DNA of 64,000 bases from Marthasterias glacialis (GCA_911728455.2 OU452228.1:21708950-21772949), one strand, 5' to 3'. Shown: positions 14,701-29,126, counted from the first letter of the stretch. The notes: generated by a model from the letters alone, not told the origin. Numbers and translations are program-made.

Positions 14701-16709
14701 GCCCCAGACTAGAAAACAAATTAGGAACAAATTACCATCTGTTGGAAGTGCTTAGTTGGCTGTGTGCAAACAAACCAAAAATACCACCGCCCTGAAAATT
14801 TCTTAAGCCACTTTTTTTTTTAAATCTGAGCCAAATGTTATGGAGCAGCAAAGCTGAAATACACAGCCTAGCAAATTTGTCCAGTAAGTTATCAACAGGC
14901 GGCCATCAGTGAATGGTAAGCTAAATTGCATTTTAGTTGCCAAAGTACTTCTGTTAACTACTGTAATACTGGGTGCCCAGACTGCAGTAACATGTTCCTG
15001 GCAATTTGAAGTATGCCTGTATTGTCTCTTTCACCACCAGCCCCCCCCCACCCCCAACACACTTTTACGGGGCATTTCTCTGATGATTTGAGGTTCAAAT
15101 TCGTCATGATTCATTTCCAGACTGCAATTGAATTTCCCCTCCAGTGTCGCGCCAGTGGCAGCAAAAGCCAACCACTTCATTTAGCCAAATTTTCGGGAGG
15201 GTAACGGGAAACTATTTATTAACCTTCATCGAAACTTATCACGACACCATTGAACTAGAACCCAGACATATATTGATTTTAATTAAGGAAAGCGTTGTTT
15301 CTGTAAAGCTAATTGCTGTTTAATTCTTTAAGGGATAGGTTAAATGTGTCGCCATAACTTTTTGGGGTTTTATTCTTATCTGTCTTAAAATTGACTAAAG
15401 CTGTTCATTCTTTTCCTTTCAATAGCCACTTGGGAAAATTCAGACTTTACAAACACATTTTGAACAGCGACAAAAATAAACAGATGAAATAAGACATGTT
15501 TACACTATTCTTGGTTACCCTATGGTTGTTGTTTTGGCAACCGAACACACGGTAGAAGTGCCATTCTAAATAGTTTGGCTTATTTCCTGTCTATTACAGG
15601 AAGCTCTCTGGCTAATTATATAGCTCCTTCCCTCCCTGCAACATCCCCTGGCTGAAGATGTTATCGATTTGACAAAGCCTTTTAATTTTTCACACCCCGG
15701 TGCAAGGGTTGGTTTAGCCTTAACACTGGACCAATCCACTTGAGGACCAGGAAGCCCACTTGAGATTCTTCTCTAAACGTACGGTTCCACGCATCACCCA
15801 TACACCTCCCTATTGTTCCTCCACCCTGTTAGTTTCCACCTCTCATGGCGACATCACAAAACAATCCCCTTGGGTGAGTAATAACGGCCCTTTCTCCACA
15901 CCTAAAAGAATCCCTCTATTGTTTTCAGGGACAAAGGAGGGGACCCTTTTTTTGTAAGAATAAGGTGTTGAGAAAGGAGGAGTGTGTGAATTGACGATTT
16001 TAACAGTTCTCTTTAATGAGTTTCCTTAGCAACAGCTGGTTGCTCAGCAACCATCAAAGTGAATTGTTTGTTTGCTTTTCACAGTTTGTAATTAGAATGT
16101 TCCCAGAGGACACATTTGAATAGGTTGTTTTTTTCTCAAAGGGGAAAGTTTCACTTGACAGATGAATTGAGGGATAAATAAGATTTTCCTTTTTATTTCA
16201 AAGCTTCACTTCCTCTGAATTCTCTATCAATAAAAAACAAATTTGTCCCAGTTCCGCAGAGTTTTTTTTTTTTTTTTGATAGATGGTTCTGGCGGTCAAG
16301 TAGCAAATTGAGCCCAGCCAAGACGACCCATTTTTAATAATTGCCCAGTTTTCTTTCTCTCCCTACCACATCAGACCTCCCACACCAAGTTTCTTCCACT
16401 GCCATCACAACCCGCAACCACACTGTGTACACAATAATTTTGGACTGGCATAAAGCAAATTATCTTCTCCACACCAAACCGCAAGACCTCCCCCAGCAAC
16501 CACTAAACTCTTCCCCACCCCCCTGGGAGTCAAACCAAGCACCTTCATCCATTCCACTTTATCAGTCCCCAATTTATTTCATTTACTCAATCATAAAGAC
16601 ACCCTGGACAGGGGGATATGGTGAATATGATAACAGTTGCTCAGAGGAGATAAGTGTTCCCGCAGAGCACACCAATTGCCGGATAAATGTTCTAAAGTCA
16701 TGAACTTAC

Positions 16710-16799
16710 CTGGATCCTGAACGTTGACGAAGAAGATGTCACTGGTGGCGTTGGTGTTGGGTCTAACCACGTACTGAATGCGCATGTTGTCAATGTCAG
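16710..16799 (-). CDS. FREM/ECM3-like gene, second coding exon (end of CSPG repeat 12)
   Basis: On the minus strand a TTTACAG acceptor ends at 16800 and a CAG|GTAAGT donor begins at 16709, bounding 90 bp that stay open. Exon 1 ends with one base (G). This exon supplies CT, giving an Ala codon, and continues DIDNMRIQYVVRPNTNATS and then FFVNVQDPG. Joined to the exon 1 end (NISISNFTQ) this restores the standard second half of a CSPG repeat: an FTQxDID turn, a strand, an N-glycosylation sequon NAT and a V-x-DPG end. Both boundaries are phase 1, so the exon is symmetric. The next exon must start at codon position 2 and was not found to the left, so it is probably beyond coordinate 1. The call rests on splice motifs, exact phase and repeat homology together. 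Confidence 0.9.
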
Positions 16800-16812
16800 C
16801 TGTAAATATAAT

Positions 16813-16972
16813 AAGAAAATGACAAATGTTAACCACATAGAACATAAATGATGCTTTGTCAAAGAACACAAATAGTATGTATCATCGTACATGGAAATAT
16901 ACTGAAAACAATTTTTTCAAGAAATTGAAAAATGTTTTTCAAGAAAATGACAAATCTTAATCGCAAAGAACA
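16813..16972. repeat. Degenerate tandem duplication beside the exon 2 splice acceptor
   Basis: AAGAAAATGACAAATGTTAA...AGAACA at 16813 recurs as AAGAAAATGACAAATCTTAA...AGAACA at 16941, an offset of 128 bp. It lies in intron 1 only 13 bp from the acceptor, so the polypyrimidine and branch-point region (minus strand) is part of the duplicated unit. Confidence 0.6.
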
Positions 16973-19900
16973 CGTATAACATTTTATCTTAGATGGAAAA
17001 AAAAAATTGTTCCACGAAATTTAAAATATAAAACATGATCTGGGTCTTGTTTTTCAAGAAGTTGAAAATTATATCGTGCAAATTACGACCTGGATGTCAA
17101 TTAATTCGCAATGTCCTATTATGTTATTTTTTTTAAACATGGGCCAGACCATCATTAGCTTCCTGTATGTAGCATAATCCGTATTGATCCACTCATGTTG
17201 TGACATTTTTAATTTCTATGCCAACAAAAACCCAGCTAGAGTAAACAGCCATGTTGTACATCACACCTCAATCGAAGACCACTTGTCTAGAGCCCATTCA
17301 GAATGGGGCGATTGTTTGGATCTCCCTTTTGCAACAAGTCTTTACATGATACTGCCCAGCAGAACACAGATCAATGTTTTAAATGCCACAAAAATCAATC
17401 TAATCTGGTTTCTGAATTCAACCGCAGGATCAACGCCCTGTCAAACACCATTAGTCAGAGTCAACATCTGGCCAAGGAAGAAGAAGAACGAGAAGAAGAA
17501 AAAAGCGCAATCTCACCGAGAGAGAACTCCTAGCCTATAAGGAACTTCTGAGGTGATTACTTTGGGACAAAAATCACCGGTACGATTACAGCAACAACAA
17601 AAATAATGGGATAATTTGTTGTAAAGCCTTGTCATAGATCTTCTACTGATAATGGAATTGGTTTTTGTAGGATACACAATGAAAATATCTCAAACTCTTT
17701 GTGCCCACTTATATGACCACCATCCTTCCCACTGGGGTTTTCAGTTTGTTTCCCAGACTACTCAATATAAAAACATCCCTGGCTAACATAATTGTACAAC
17801 TCCCAGGATAATCGAGGACCACGCTGTATACTGCCAAGGATGGCCAGCCATTGCCTTATAGTTTGAGCATGGAGCTATAAGATTTGAGGGCTGGGTTAAG
17901 CGGAGCTCCATCGGACTGTATGTAACAAGCCAAAATGCTCGAAATGAACCAGTGCTTTGCATACCGCCAACGCAACAGAGTGATATGTGGTTTAGTTCCC
18001 TTCGTCATACGCACCTGAGCTTAGACTTGTATGAAAGCAAACAACTGGGGAAAAAAAAGGTAGGGGCCTTGAAAAGTGCAATAAATCAACAGATTTTGTG
18101 ACAAGTAGGAGTTGAGGGAGAGGTGGCAGGGTCACTGTCGCTGTCTCAGTTGTAGTAAAGGGTTTGTGGTTGAGAGACCATTATGTATCCCGACCCGGCA
18201 CCACAATAATCCTCATTCAGGGTAAATGTGTATCTCCCAATCGGGATAGTTTAGGTAACAGCGACCCTGCTATGATCACTGGTTGCAGATTTTTTTATCT
18301 GAAGGCTGCTTAATTAAGTTTCCACCATGATGGAATGAAAAATCTGTCACCATGACACAAGTTAGAACCTCAACTTCTAATTAATCTTTCTTGAGATTAA
18401 AAACATTTTTAAGAAGTTGCTATGGTACTCTTGCTGGAACCTTCAGAGATATTTCATTCATTCTTGGCAAGAAATTTACAGCAAGACTACTCCAGACACA
18501 GGCCTATCATCAACTGTCAATCAAAGAACATTAAGTGAAAACTCCCACGGAAGAATGCTAATTAAACTTAAAATATGCCCCCATTGTCAAATGCCGACAG
18601 GACCACTGTAGATACAATTATTTGTGTAATTTAAGTCTTCTTTGGACGTACTTACATAAAAAAAACAAAAAAACATAAATTACAATTGAATAAATAGCTC
18701 CCCTTCCTCTCCCTGATTTCAATAAGGCCCCATTATGTCCCTCAACAGCCAATAAACACCAATCTCTTCCAGAGCACAAGACCGCAAAACACAAAACCTG
18801 TTTTGACATTTCTCGCTGAAGTGGGCATATCCTGAGGCCTCAGTTAAAAGCTGTATAGGAGAGGCACATTGGCCTTTCATGACTCCCTTCCAAGATACGT
18901 TTCACACCATTTCCCTACTTTTGTTCACGATAACAAAAAAAAGAAAAAAAGACCCTGTTTGAGCATCTACCCGGTAAAGTGATGTCTGTGTCGTCTTTAA
19001 TCAACAACTGCTCCGTTTGGTGTATAAACAACCCTTTCCCAAGATCTAACATGCCAAGTTATGTCCAGACATCCACTCCAAAAAACCAGAGACCTGATAA
19101 ACAAATAAGATCGGGTGAATCCCTAATAATGATTCCGAAAGATAGCATTGTTTATTCGTGCGTGGCTCTCACAAAATGTAAAATTGCCCTTGTCCCAGAT
19201 CACTTTCGCACCTCGGGTATCTTGCAAAGTACTGAAAGTCCCAACTTGTTTTTTGGATGGCCAACTTGTCAACTCCTGTACATTTGATGCGTTCGAAGAC
19301 TGACTTTTCGAGGACAGCCTGCAAGATCAGAGGATGTGTAATCATCCCAATTACCTGCCGATCTCTTTCTCTCTCCTGATTCCATCAACAAACTAGATGA
19401 TTTCTATTCACTTTTAGGGTTTCTCTCTCTGAACTGACCTTCTGCAGGGAGCACCCAAAACTCATCATGCATCATCAACATTCTTTGAGAACCCACATGG
19501 TAATGAATTGCCAAATCTGCCATGCTGGGTCTGAAGGAAGAGGGTTTCTCCCAAGTTGGTGATGGACTCTCTTCATCCATGGTTAACACTACACTGGATG
19601 CCAGGTTAATTAACCAGACCCAATTTGTCAAATGATGCAGACTAACTGCACCACAAAGCTTCACACTTTAAACACTTCATTAGTAATTGCATCCAGGAGC
19701 AGGCACACACCCAATGGAGTAAGGCAGTTAACTCGGTGTTCACTACTACTCATGCATGGTATGGAATAGTGAATCTTTCGACACCGCAAAACGATTCTCG
19801 ACAATTTCATGTATATTTTCACCTCTTGAATATTACCTGACTTATTTTGGACAGTCTGTTCTGTCAACCCTAAGAATATTATCTTATCAAAACGCCCAAA

Positions 19901-22900
19901 ATAACACAATCTAAAAATCCATAAACTATTAATGTTAACGGTAAAAATGAATACCAAAAATACTCTCTGCCAAATCGCACAATTTATAGAAGAGAACAAT
20001 AGTACAACTGTATGACAAAGACAAGGTTATGGCAGGATACCAGATCGACAATCCAACTCTCCCCCCCCCCCCACACACCCTCCAATACCAAGTTTTGACT
20101 ACCCTCGGTTACCCATCAACCAGACTTTACATTTCAAAGCATGTCTCCACAGCCACAGGACAAGAATAAAAGGCTTTGTGCCTATCAGGATATGGATGAC
20201 CAATTCAGCCCACAAAAGCGTATCCATCCAAAAAACATAACTTATCACAAGCTGGCCAAGGTTGATCCACAGAATCTAGAATTAATTTCAAGGTCTGGGA
20301 ATGAACAGATTTCAACCGTGGACATCCCAAGTTCCCACCACAGCACCCAAGGTTTCATCCATACGCTTTCCTTTGAAAAATCTCAACACTTGCAGTCCAA
20401 AAATCCTTCTATATCCAATTGCTGAAGTGAAAGATTCTGAAGGACTGGGGCCAGTAGAACCAAACAACAAGTGCTTATCACAGTGCCAGCAGGCATACCC
20501 AATCTTTTCCAAAACAATTTGGTGTGGAATAACCCAGCAAAACAGGGTATTGGAGGATTGAGGCTACATGCTAGCCAAACTGCCTAGTCTGTCATTCTCT
20601 TGTAAATATTCTAACTTTAATCATATTTAACACATTGCAAACACAAACAGGTAGTGTTTTTTTTCGGGGGGGGGGGTGGAATCTATTACCATGGTTACAT
20701 TGTCTTTTTACTTTTGAGTGGATGACTTGATGTTGGGAAAGAGCTCGAGTGCTTTCATAAAAAAAAAAAAGGAATAATAATTGCTTGGTATTATTTGAAC
20801 TGGGTCGACATTTCTGTCTGGTAAGGGATTAAGTCCGAAGAAAGAAGGCAAACAACAGATTATTATGACCATGGTTGCATTTCAAAAGCTTAATAAAGTG
20901 TTTCCACTTCGAGGTGTTTCAGGTGTGTGAATAGAACAGGCTGTCTCAAGGTTCTGTCAAAACGCTTTATCATATTTGTGCATTTTCTTCTCGGTCTCCT
21001 CGTCCCTTTCTAGTCTGTTGAGTACTGTAACCAGTGGGGGTGAACAATGCAAGAATTACATGAATGGTAAAAAAAACCTTTTTAACACCTCTGTGAATAT
21101 TTTGAAGGACCTACACCCGAGTGAACAGTCTCAAACACTCATTTTATAGTCATGAGAAAAGCCGTACCTTGAAAAATCACCTTCAATACGTTACATTTCC
21201 ACTCGATTCAAGGTTTTTATTCTTTTTACATTTTCTGAAGTTTGATACTTTTTTTTTAATAGCAGGAGAGGGTCATTGGGAATCAGATTCTTTCTTTTCC
21301 CATACTTGTTTTGATAAACCAAATGGAAAAAAGAGTTGAGCATTTTTTTTTCTCTTCAAAATGTTTTCCTAGTAGCCGGATTAAATTAGCATTTGCTAAA
21401 AATTGATCTTGTGATTAATTGGCCAAGTCTACGCTTACTCCCCAGGTTTGACTCTGTTTTGACAGTTATGAATGTGTTTTCCCGCTCTCCAAAGACCCAG
21501 AAAAATATTTTGTCAGATCCGGCAGCCCGGTCATCAGCCAAGGGTTGGTAGCGAACCACACATTCTTCTGAAACAGTTCATTTGCGTCATTGGAGACCGA
21601 GACGGTTATTACCAAGTGTCAGCCCCGAGCCCGACAAATCACACTTTTACGAGTTCAGTCAAATGTCATGTGGACAATTTACGGCTATTGGAATCTTGCT
21701 CTTGCGGAGCTGGAACCTGGAGAGCAATGTCTTTTACCAACCTCCCCGAGGAAATGTTTATCCCACATCCCAATCTGACCCAAGGTTTGCTACAAACCTC
21801 ATTATAAGGCACTGGTATTCATGGTGTTACACACATGTCTATGCTCAATTCATTTCTCTAATTGGCTAGATTTATTAGCCAAATTCTCCGACATCCAATC
21901 TGTGATAAAAGGCTGTCCGCAGATTGGGACAAGATAAAAATCCATGAAATGTTTAAACTTGATGATTGGCAGAGGACAGGTTGAATCTAGATCGGATAGC
22001 TTAATTCGAGATGATAAATAACCTTCCCAAAAAAGTCTTAGAACAATGGCAATGCTGGAGTTTTTTGGCTTTCCAGTCAGAAATCTGAGCAAAATTGGTA
22101 AAATTGATAAGAGATAAATCCAATGACTCGGTTGTGTTTCGTCAAATCAAACACACCTGTAAATTAATCATCACAACATGATAATCTCTTGTTGTCAAGT
22201 TCAGACAACAAGTGCCCACAGGGTGAGCTGTAATTGCACTTAATGTACACACCTCCGCAACAAAACAAGCAAATATTACAACTAAATCGTAGCGAGTCAA
22301 CAATAAACACAGCCTATCAGTCACGACACTGTACAGCTGCTTCACGATAAGGCTCTATCAGATTTTTTTGCTCGTGTAAAAAATTGCTTTTTAAAAGCGC
22401 CAACAGGAACATGTACTCTTGTTGGGCAACTGAATGTTACGAGTCAGAAATATGCTTCTGCCTTTTTGGTGAAGTTTATATATATTCCTCAATTGTGGGA
22501 GTAGACTTTTCCAATTCATCCAAAAGGTCTTAGTGGAATGTCTTTGGAAATTTGTAAACATTCAAAGCTGAATTGTCTAATTGCACAAAGTTCAAATCAA
22601 ATGGGAGTCCGTTAATTACAAGTTAGTGTCATCAAAAGAAGACTTCTGTACACTTCAACTTATAATTCTTCATCTTGCCTCATGGGATGGCTAAGAGAAT
22701 CACCAAAATCTCTTGCTGTACGCAATACATGTTCATCACTATATAATGCCATTTACAACAGTATTCATGGATGCACTTTTGATCGTTTCAATTTCAACGT
22801 ACTTCTGCATCTGTCCCAATTTCACATCAAACTATTCCAGCATCCTTGATAGACCCAATCCCAAGGATTCAATCAAGTTGAGTTTTAAGCGGACATTCAT

Positions 22901-23797
22901 CTGGGATTAATTACATGATTTGTTATTTAGGTCACAAAGACCCTTCCTTGATGCTAGATAGATACAGGACCAAATTAGGGGCTGCCTGAGGTACCACTTA
23001 TTTCTTCCCTCCAGGAGTTGAGCCTGAAGGAGCGTTCGTAAGACAATCTTCTCTCATGAACTCTCGAGTGGGAAGATGAAGTGCAAAGTCAAAGTGGTAT
23101 GCCACCAAGTTCTCTACCAGGATGCGGAGCGACAGATGGTATTGGTAGTCTTTGGTCAATATTCATACATCAGTAACTTGGCAAGAAAACTGTAAAACCA
23201 GGTTTTGCAAGAGATAGAACCGTGACTTTTTCAATCGTACCGTGAATTTAGCGAAATTTGTATATATCGAAAACCAGCATCTCTTGAGACACACTCCACA
23301 GAGAGGTTGAAATGCACACAAGAAGATTGGGCCTTTTCCCATAATTCTACCTCAAGGTCCCACACCTGGGAAAGTATCAACTGAGAAGTGTTAACCAAAC
23401 ACCGACAAAGTATTAACACAAACTACACATGTTTTGAAATCCCCCCAAGGGCAAATGGCCCAGCTTTGTATGACTTCCTTGAGAAATATTGCAGTTTTAT
23501 AGAGATATGCACACACGTAACACGCATGGTTCTAATTCTTTGATAATGGTTCCTTAATTGATTTCTTAATTGGATTACTCCCTTTACACCAGACCTAGAC
23601 TTTAATTGGAAAAGGGCTGACAAGAAGTTTGCCCCCGCTACTGAGAGGTTCTCACTTCACCGAAGGAGCAGTTGTAATTTTTCAGTGAGAGAAGCTGAAG
23701 GTTTTCCATTTTATACAAATACTTGTAAAGTAAGATGTTCAATGTCAAAGTGTTCAACATTTTCACAGCCATCTTTTGCTGAGCAGTACAAGAAAAA

Positions 23798-23949
23798 CCT
23801 CTTGATTAAAATAAAACCTCTTCACTAAAACAAAACCTCTTCCCTAAAACAAAAACTCTTCCCTAAAACAAAAACTCTTCCCTAAAACAAAACCCCTTCC
23901 CTAAAACAAAACCCCTTCCCTATTATAAAACCTCTTCACTAAAATAAAA
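23798..23949. repeat. Minisatellite: eight tandem 19 bp units
   Basis: Exactly 152 bp of units of the form CCTCTTCCCTAAAACAAAA. Units 3-6 are nearly identical and the outer units are more diverged, with TCACTAAAA or GATTAAAAT variants. The strands differ strongly in purine content. Located in intron 1 of the FREM/ECM3-like gene. Confidence 0.9.
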
Positions 23950-26900
23950 CCTCAAGGCTATGTAAAATCAAGACAAGGTGTCTAACAACAAAAAATCGCC
24001 TCAAGACACTGTGTTATCATTTCTGATGTCTTCTGATGATCCAATCTAGATTTCATATTTCCCAAAGAGCTATAAATCTCCTCAATAAGAATGTATCAGT
24101 ATTATGGTGTGTATTTGTACAGCACAAGAGGGTCTGCTTGATTAATCTCCCCCAGGGCATTGCAGACGTCTGGTAAAAAAACAGCTGTCTTAAACGGCGG
24201 TTGTTACTAGGGAAGGGAGAGACAGGGTAAGGATCCATGAGTGTACAGGATCCAGCAGTAAAAGAGCATAAGAAGTTATGTCTGGTATGCAATCCAGATA
24301 TGAATTCCGCATTATGTGATCGACTTGCATAACATAATCTTTCCGGTTAGACGCTAACTACTTTACCTTACAGGCAACGCTACAAGACAGATTTAGCCAC
24401 TTTTAAGTTTCACTAAATGGGTCTAACATGAGTCTAGGGTATTAATGTAACAAGAAGTTAAAGTACCAACTTATTGATAATGTATTTTCAGTCAGACCTT
24501 CCTGAGACCTACTAATACCAACAGTTAACATATTCCTCCTTTTCCCCTAAAAGGCCCAGCTTAAGATTGCCAACAAAAGGCCTTCAAAAAATTGCTAGCC
24601 GCTTAAAAACAAAAATATTGTACAACATCCGTCTCTCAGCCAAAACAGACCAGCTGAAACTCATTTCTAACATATCCTCTCTTCTTTTCCTTACTTGTTA
24701 TTCCTCCAGAGGAAATTATAGAGATTTGTAGGCCTACATCCTTCTGCCATGGGGGCAGGGATTGGTTTCAAATGACTTGCTCTGGGAAAAAAAAGGGTTT
24801 CTTTCATTTACACCAGCAACAGTTCATCTCTTAACAGGCAGGGAATTGTTCAGTGATTGGATTTTGTCATTGTAACTCGACTTCTTTAGGGTTTCCAATT
24901 TGTGACCTTTTTATCTGAAAGCGTTATTTTAAGCCCACCGCTGGGCATGAGATTTGTTGGTGAAGGAGGAGGTGGGGGGGGGGGTTGGTAAAGTTCTACA
25001 CCCAACACTTGAACTGGTTTTTCTGTATCCGGTTAAATGTAATTTAAACACCTTGTGGTTCGATGTAGGTCACATGCTGATACTATCTACCCAAGGGTTA
25101 ATTGTTTGGAAATTAAGAAAACCACAACTTTGAAAAGTGGGGGGAAAAACCTTTAAAAGTGTTTATAAGAATTTTTGGGCTGTGGCTTGTGTAAGACGTC
25201 AACTTGTGCCCAAGTGGAAGTTTTTCTTCCTATCACCTGGGAGGTGTTATTTCAACAAGTCTGTCAGATTGGAGAAATAATATTTTCTCACATTTCAGTC
25301 ATAACGTTATGTTTGTGGTAAAAACATTTTGATGTAGTGGAACTCATGACCTCCCCACTCCCCCTTAGGCTAAGCTCTTGTGATCACAATAACGTTTCTA
25401 TTTTTTATAAATATTTAAGCCCTATTATACAGCCACCTCACAGGAATAGAAAGTACATGTAACTAAAATGATCGGAGTAGTAATACTAAATACCAGTCTG
25501 TCTGTAAATGTAGGAGTGGGCGAAATTACCCCCCCCCAAAAAAAAAAAACATGTCTGATTTTGTTTTTGTTATGGATACTTAAATTTGTTCTGAGCGGGG
25601 CAGTCTCGTTCAACAATCAACAATTGTGTACACTTTGCAATGTCTTCATATTTTGTCTCAACTCAGCAAACAAACAGAATGAAACAACCGCAAGTCTACA
25701 CCCACAAATCTTTGGAACGTTTTCCACCTACTATAAACAACATGACAATTGTAGAAAGATTTGTAACCGTTTTGACACCATTGTTTCTGTGAAATATTCC
25801 CCCCGGACGATCCCGGCTTGAAATCTAACTGGCCAACAAAAGGTTGTGAGATAGTCTGTTGTAAAGGGGGGCAAAAAGTATCTTAAAAGGGCTCCCGAGC
25901 CTTCACCTCTTGACCTGAGAATGTCCAAGCATTACTGAAATTATCCCCCATGGTACTGCCTCTGTGTGTTCGAGGTCAGGCAAGAAAACCAAAATTAACC
26001 CAGCATTTCATACACAGTCAGCTGAACTTTTTTTGACTTCCTGCTTGTCATGAGGACTGTCTTGAGAGAAAGGATTCTCTTTCTTTGTGGCTGTATGAGT
26101 AGCTGTCAGCCATGCTTTTCTGTTCCTATAAAGTGGCTTTTCAATACTGCTTCAAAGGTTTTGATTGACTTTTAAAGAAAAATCCTGAACTATGATCTGA
26201 AAATGCCACCAAAATATTTGGGGAAATCGACAATAAAAAAGAGTATTTAACAGTGTTTTCAACTAAACACATATACATTCATAGACTGCATTCAATCATT
26301 ATAAAGGATCTGTGATTCAACACTACAAACGCAGAAATACGTGTGGGAGCTAAAGTTCACAATGCCAGTGATAATTTGACAAAATTTATCATGTCTGCCT
26401 GTGCCCACGATGATATGGTGTAGAGTACACTGCCAAAATCTGCTCAGTAGTACCAGCAAGGACAAACTCGACTGCAGACAGCCTGTGTGTTTATCTACAT
26501 TGACCCCTTGAACTCTTTGGTTCACAAGTACCAGCTCTGTAATTCTGGAGCACACAACCCACCACCACTACAGCCCCTAAGTATGTCTTGATCAAACAGT
26601 CCACACAACTAATCCAAACTATGGAAAGACAAAAGTTAACTCTTGGAACTCTCAGCCATTGTTGATATACATTCAGTACACAGGATGTGGGTTTGGGGGG
26701 GGGGGGGTTATAGCTGATTGAGGGGCAGTTTTTTTGGTAACCCAAAGAAGTCTGCTGGACCAAAGGCAAAAACCTGGAGGTTGTTTTGAGGACAGCCACC
26801 TGAAGTTGAGACAGTTTCTGCAAATTCTAGGTAAAATTGCCAGATACTGCCACCACTCTACAATAAACAGTCTAACTACAGCAACTGTTCTGTCCTCGAA

Positions 26901-28040
26901 TTTGTATACCATGATCTGGCATGTATGTATGGTCAGGGTAAGGGTTGTACAATGTAACCTGCTACAAAAATAAATTTCTATTCCAGCATTTAGTGCTGCA
27001 CCATTATGTGCTCAACTATCTTGAGTTTACACTATTTATACATGATTTTAATACGAGACAACTCCCTTGTTTGCTCTGACAATCGTTGGAATTCCTGACA
27101 CCAACAATGCATGACAATAGCTACGTTACAGGTGTGCAGGGACTCAAACTAAGTCAGACCCTAGACCAGCATGCATTGCAAGACCTAGGCCCTTTAGGCA
27201 TTATCTGGGACTAATAAAAAAAAAAGGGTTAATGCTCCAGTAGATGTTCAATAACTTTAGCCCAGGCAGGGTGCCAATTTGAAGGTTGGGGACCCATGGT
27301 TGTGTGGCTGAGCTGCCTGCTGGGTACATATGTACATGTTTCCACTTTCTGACTCCGGTCTCCTGGTGGAGGAGAGGCCGGGAACAGACCAAAGTGTTTT
27401 GTGTACCAGCTGGTTCAGTGGGTGGTAGTGAGGATTTATTTTATTGAAAAAGCCACTTCAAAATGAGTACAACAATTTTTGTTTTTAATCGTTGATGAAC
27501 ACAGTTGCAAATAATCGCTTCAGTCTTGGTACATAGGTTCACCGAAAAGTTTCAACAAAATTCATTTGATAACTCCTCACCAGAAAAACTTTTGGTTTTT
27601 TATTTGTGCGAGTGAACAGCAATGTTTGACTCCCCCCCCCCTAAAAAAAAGGGCATTATCATGTAACCAAAATGTTATTCATCTAAACAAAACAAACAAG
27701 TATCACCAAACAAAAAGACGTAGTTCTAAAAAAGCTAGAAAAACACTGTCATGTATTGTAGAACGCAAAACACCCTTCTTAACAAGATTCTTGGGTCTTT
27801 TTCCCATTCTTGTATGCCAAAAAAGTGAATCTGCCACTACTGGCAAGTTTTCAATTTGCTAAAGACGGTCAGTCCAAAGGATACTGCTGGCCACTACCCC
27901 ACCCATTATTAAAACACCATCCTTCATTCAATCAGTGTGTTTGTAAAGCTCAAAGCCCAAGCTAAAAAAATTATGCAAGTGCTGACTACCACAAGACATT
28001 CTGTGTGTGCCTCTAAGCCTCTACAGAGGCACAACTTTGT

Positions 28041-28108
28041 GAGTTAATCCCTCAACTTATTAAGAAATTCTGAAGGCGTCTTAAGAGTTGAAGAGGTTGG
28101 TAATGATG
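28041..28108 (+). repeat. 70 bp direct repeat, first copy
   Basis: GTTAATCCCTC, then ATTCTGAAGGCGTCTTAA, GTTGAAGAGGTTGGTAATGA; this order recurs at 29682-29755. The two lie 1.6 kb apart in intron 1, on opposite sides of the hAT-like MITE. Confidence 0.55.
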
Positions 28109-28869
28109 CAGAGGCCCGGTCTGCATAATGATGGAGTTTTTGAGGTTATTCACACCTGACCAGTATTTTTTTTTAAAAAGAGGGCGAGAAAGAAGAAGGT
28201 ATTCTTCTCTTTTTCTTTTTGGGAGAAACACCAGCTTTTGTGACTGTGAATGTTACAATCTCTTTTCAAGCAAACTTGGCTGCATTTTCTGCATTTGATA
28301 AAAAGATGGAATGATTGGGCACCATTCTTAAAAGAAAAAAACCCATGAAAGCTGTCTTTCCAGTATTTGAAGTTCCTCAATCGTCGGCCTTTTTCTCTCT
28401 AAAAAAAATGAGGCTTGAAGGGAAATTAATCAGATTCCATCTTGTAAAAACATAAATTACTTTCTAGATACTGCAACAGAGTTGACTACTTCAGACAAAC
28501 AAATTTTGTGAAAAATGTTGCCAATCACTGACATTCCCAAGCACACACAGAGTGGACTAAGTTCAATGACACTACTTAATTAAAAAAAAAAAAGACGAAA
28601 AAAAAAGAGGAAATCAGCTGATCAACTGAAAAGTTACAGACCTGGTAAATGTAAAGACCCCCCCATTCATAATAGACTGGTGCCCTTGTCACAAACACTA
28701 CTGTAATTGGCATTGGTTTGATTACTGTATGTAATTGGTAAAGCCTCTGCCATTATGACAATCAAGGTTCTGTTTGCTGGTGCTGAACGATGGTTCTTGT
28801 CAACTCAAGGCTTATTTCAGTTTGATATTTCAACACATAAAAGATGATTCACACCGAGTAGGTTCACTT

Positions 28870-29126
28870 CATAGAGTTGTATATGATAAGAACTAGAGGG
28901 AGCACTCGCTATGTCACGCATGGAACTCTGGCTGACCCACCCTGGGCGAAATTCCCCGTGGGTCAATTGCATACAAATGTCCGCTTGTAAGACGTTTGCT
29001 GTGTCAACTGATGAGTGACCAGTGTAATATGATTAGTCAGCGCCATTTTCTCAATGGTCAAAAATGCTTCTTGTTGGGCCGTGTTGCATGGTTTTGTATG
29101 CCCTAGTTCTTTCATACAACTCTATG
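28870..29126. mobile_element. hAT-like MITE, copy A (257 bp)
   Basis: The left end reads CATAGAGTTGTAT and the right end is its inverse, ATACAACTCTATG; the similarity continues inward to AAGAACTAG(A)GGG. The element is flanked by a perfect 8 bp target duplication, GTTCACTT, at 28862-28869 and 29127-29134. Eight-base duplications with short inverted repeats are typical of hAT-type transposons. It has no coding capacity, so it is non-autonomous. A related copy in the opposite orientation lies at 60834-61086. It sits in intron 1 of the FREM/ECM3-like gene. Confidence 0.85.

Larger units (their letters stand above)
1..16709 (-). other. Partial intron 2 of the FREM/ECM3-like gene, continuing off the left edge
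   Basis: This stretch lies downstream, in gene direction, of the GTAAGT donor of the 90 bp exon. I searched by eye for minus-strand exons encoding the remaining CSPG linker, Calx-beta domains or a membrane segment and saw none. Several open frames of 60-190 codons exist on both strands (the longest at 5166-5729, plus strand), but none shows domain motifs or convincing splice sites. Visible content is AT-rich unique-looking DNA with poly-C, poly-G and poly-A runs and one strong hairpin at 11671-11721. A short, divergent exon could have been missed. Confidence 0.65.

Noticed and set aside
23798..23949. CRISPR-like array or telomere-like repeat
   Set aside because: Units are contiguous 19-mers without spacers, in a eukaryotic intron, and do not resemble TTAGGG-type repeats.
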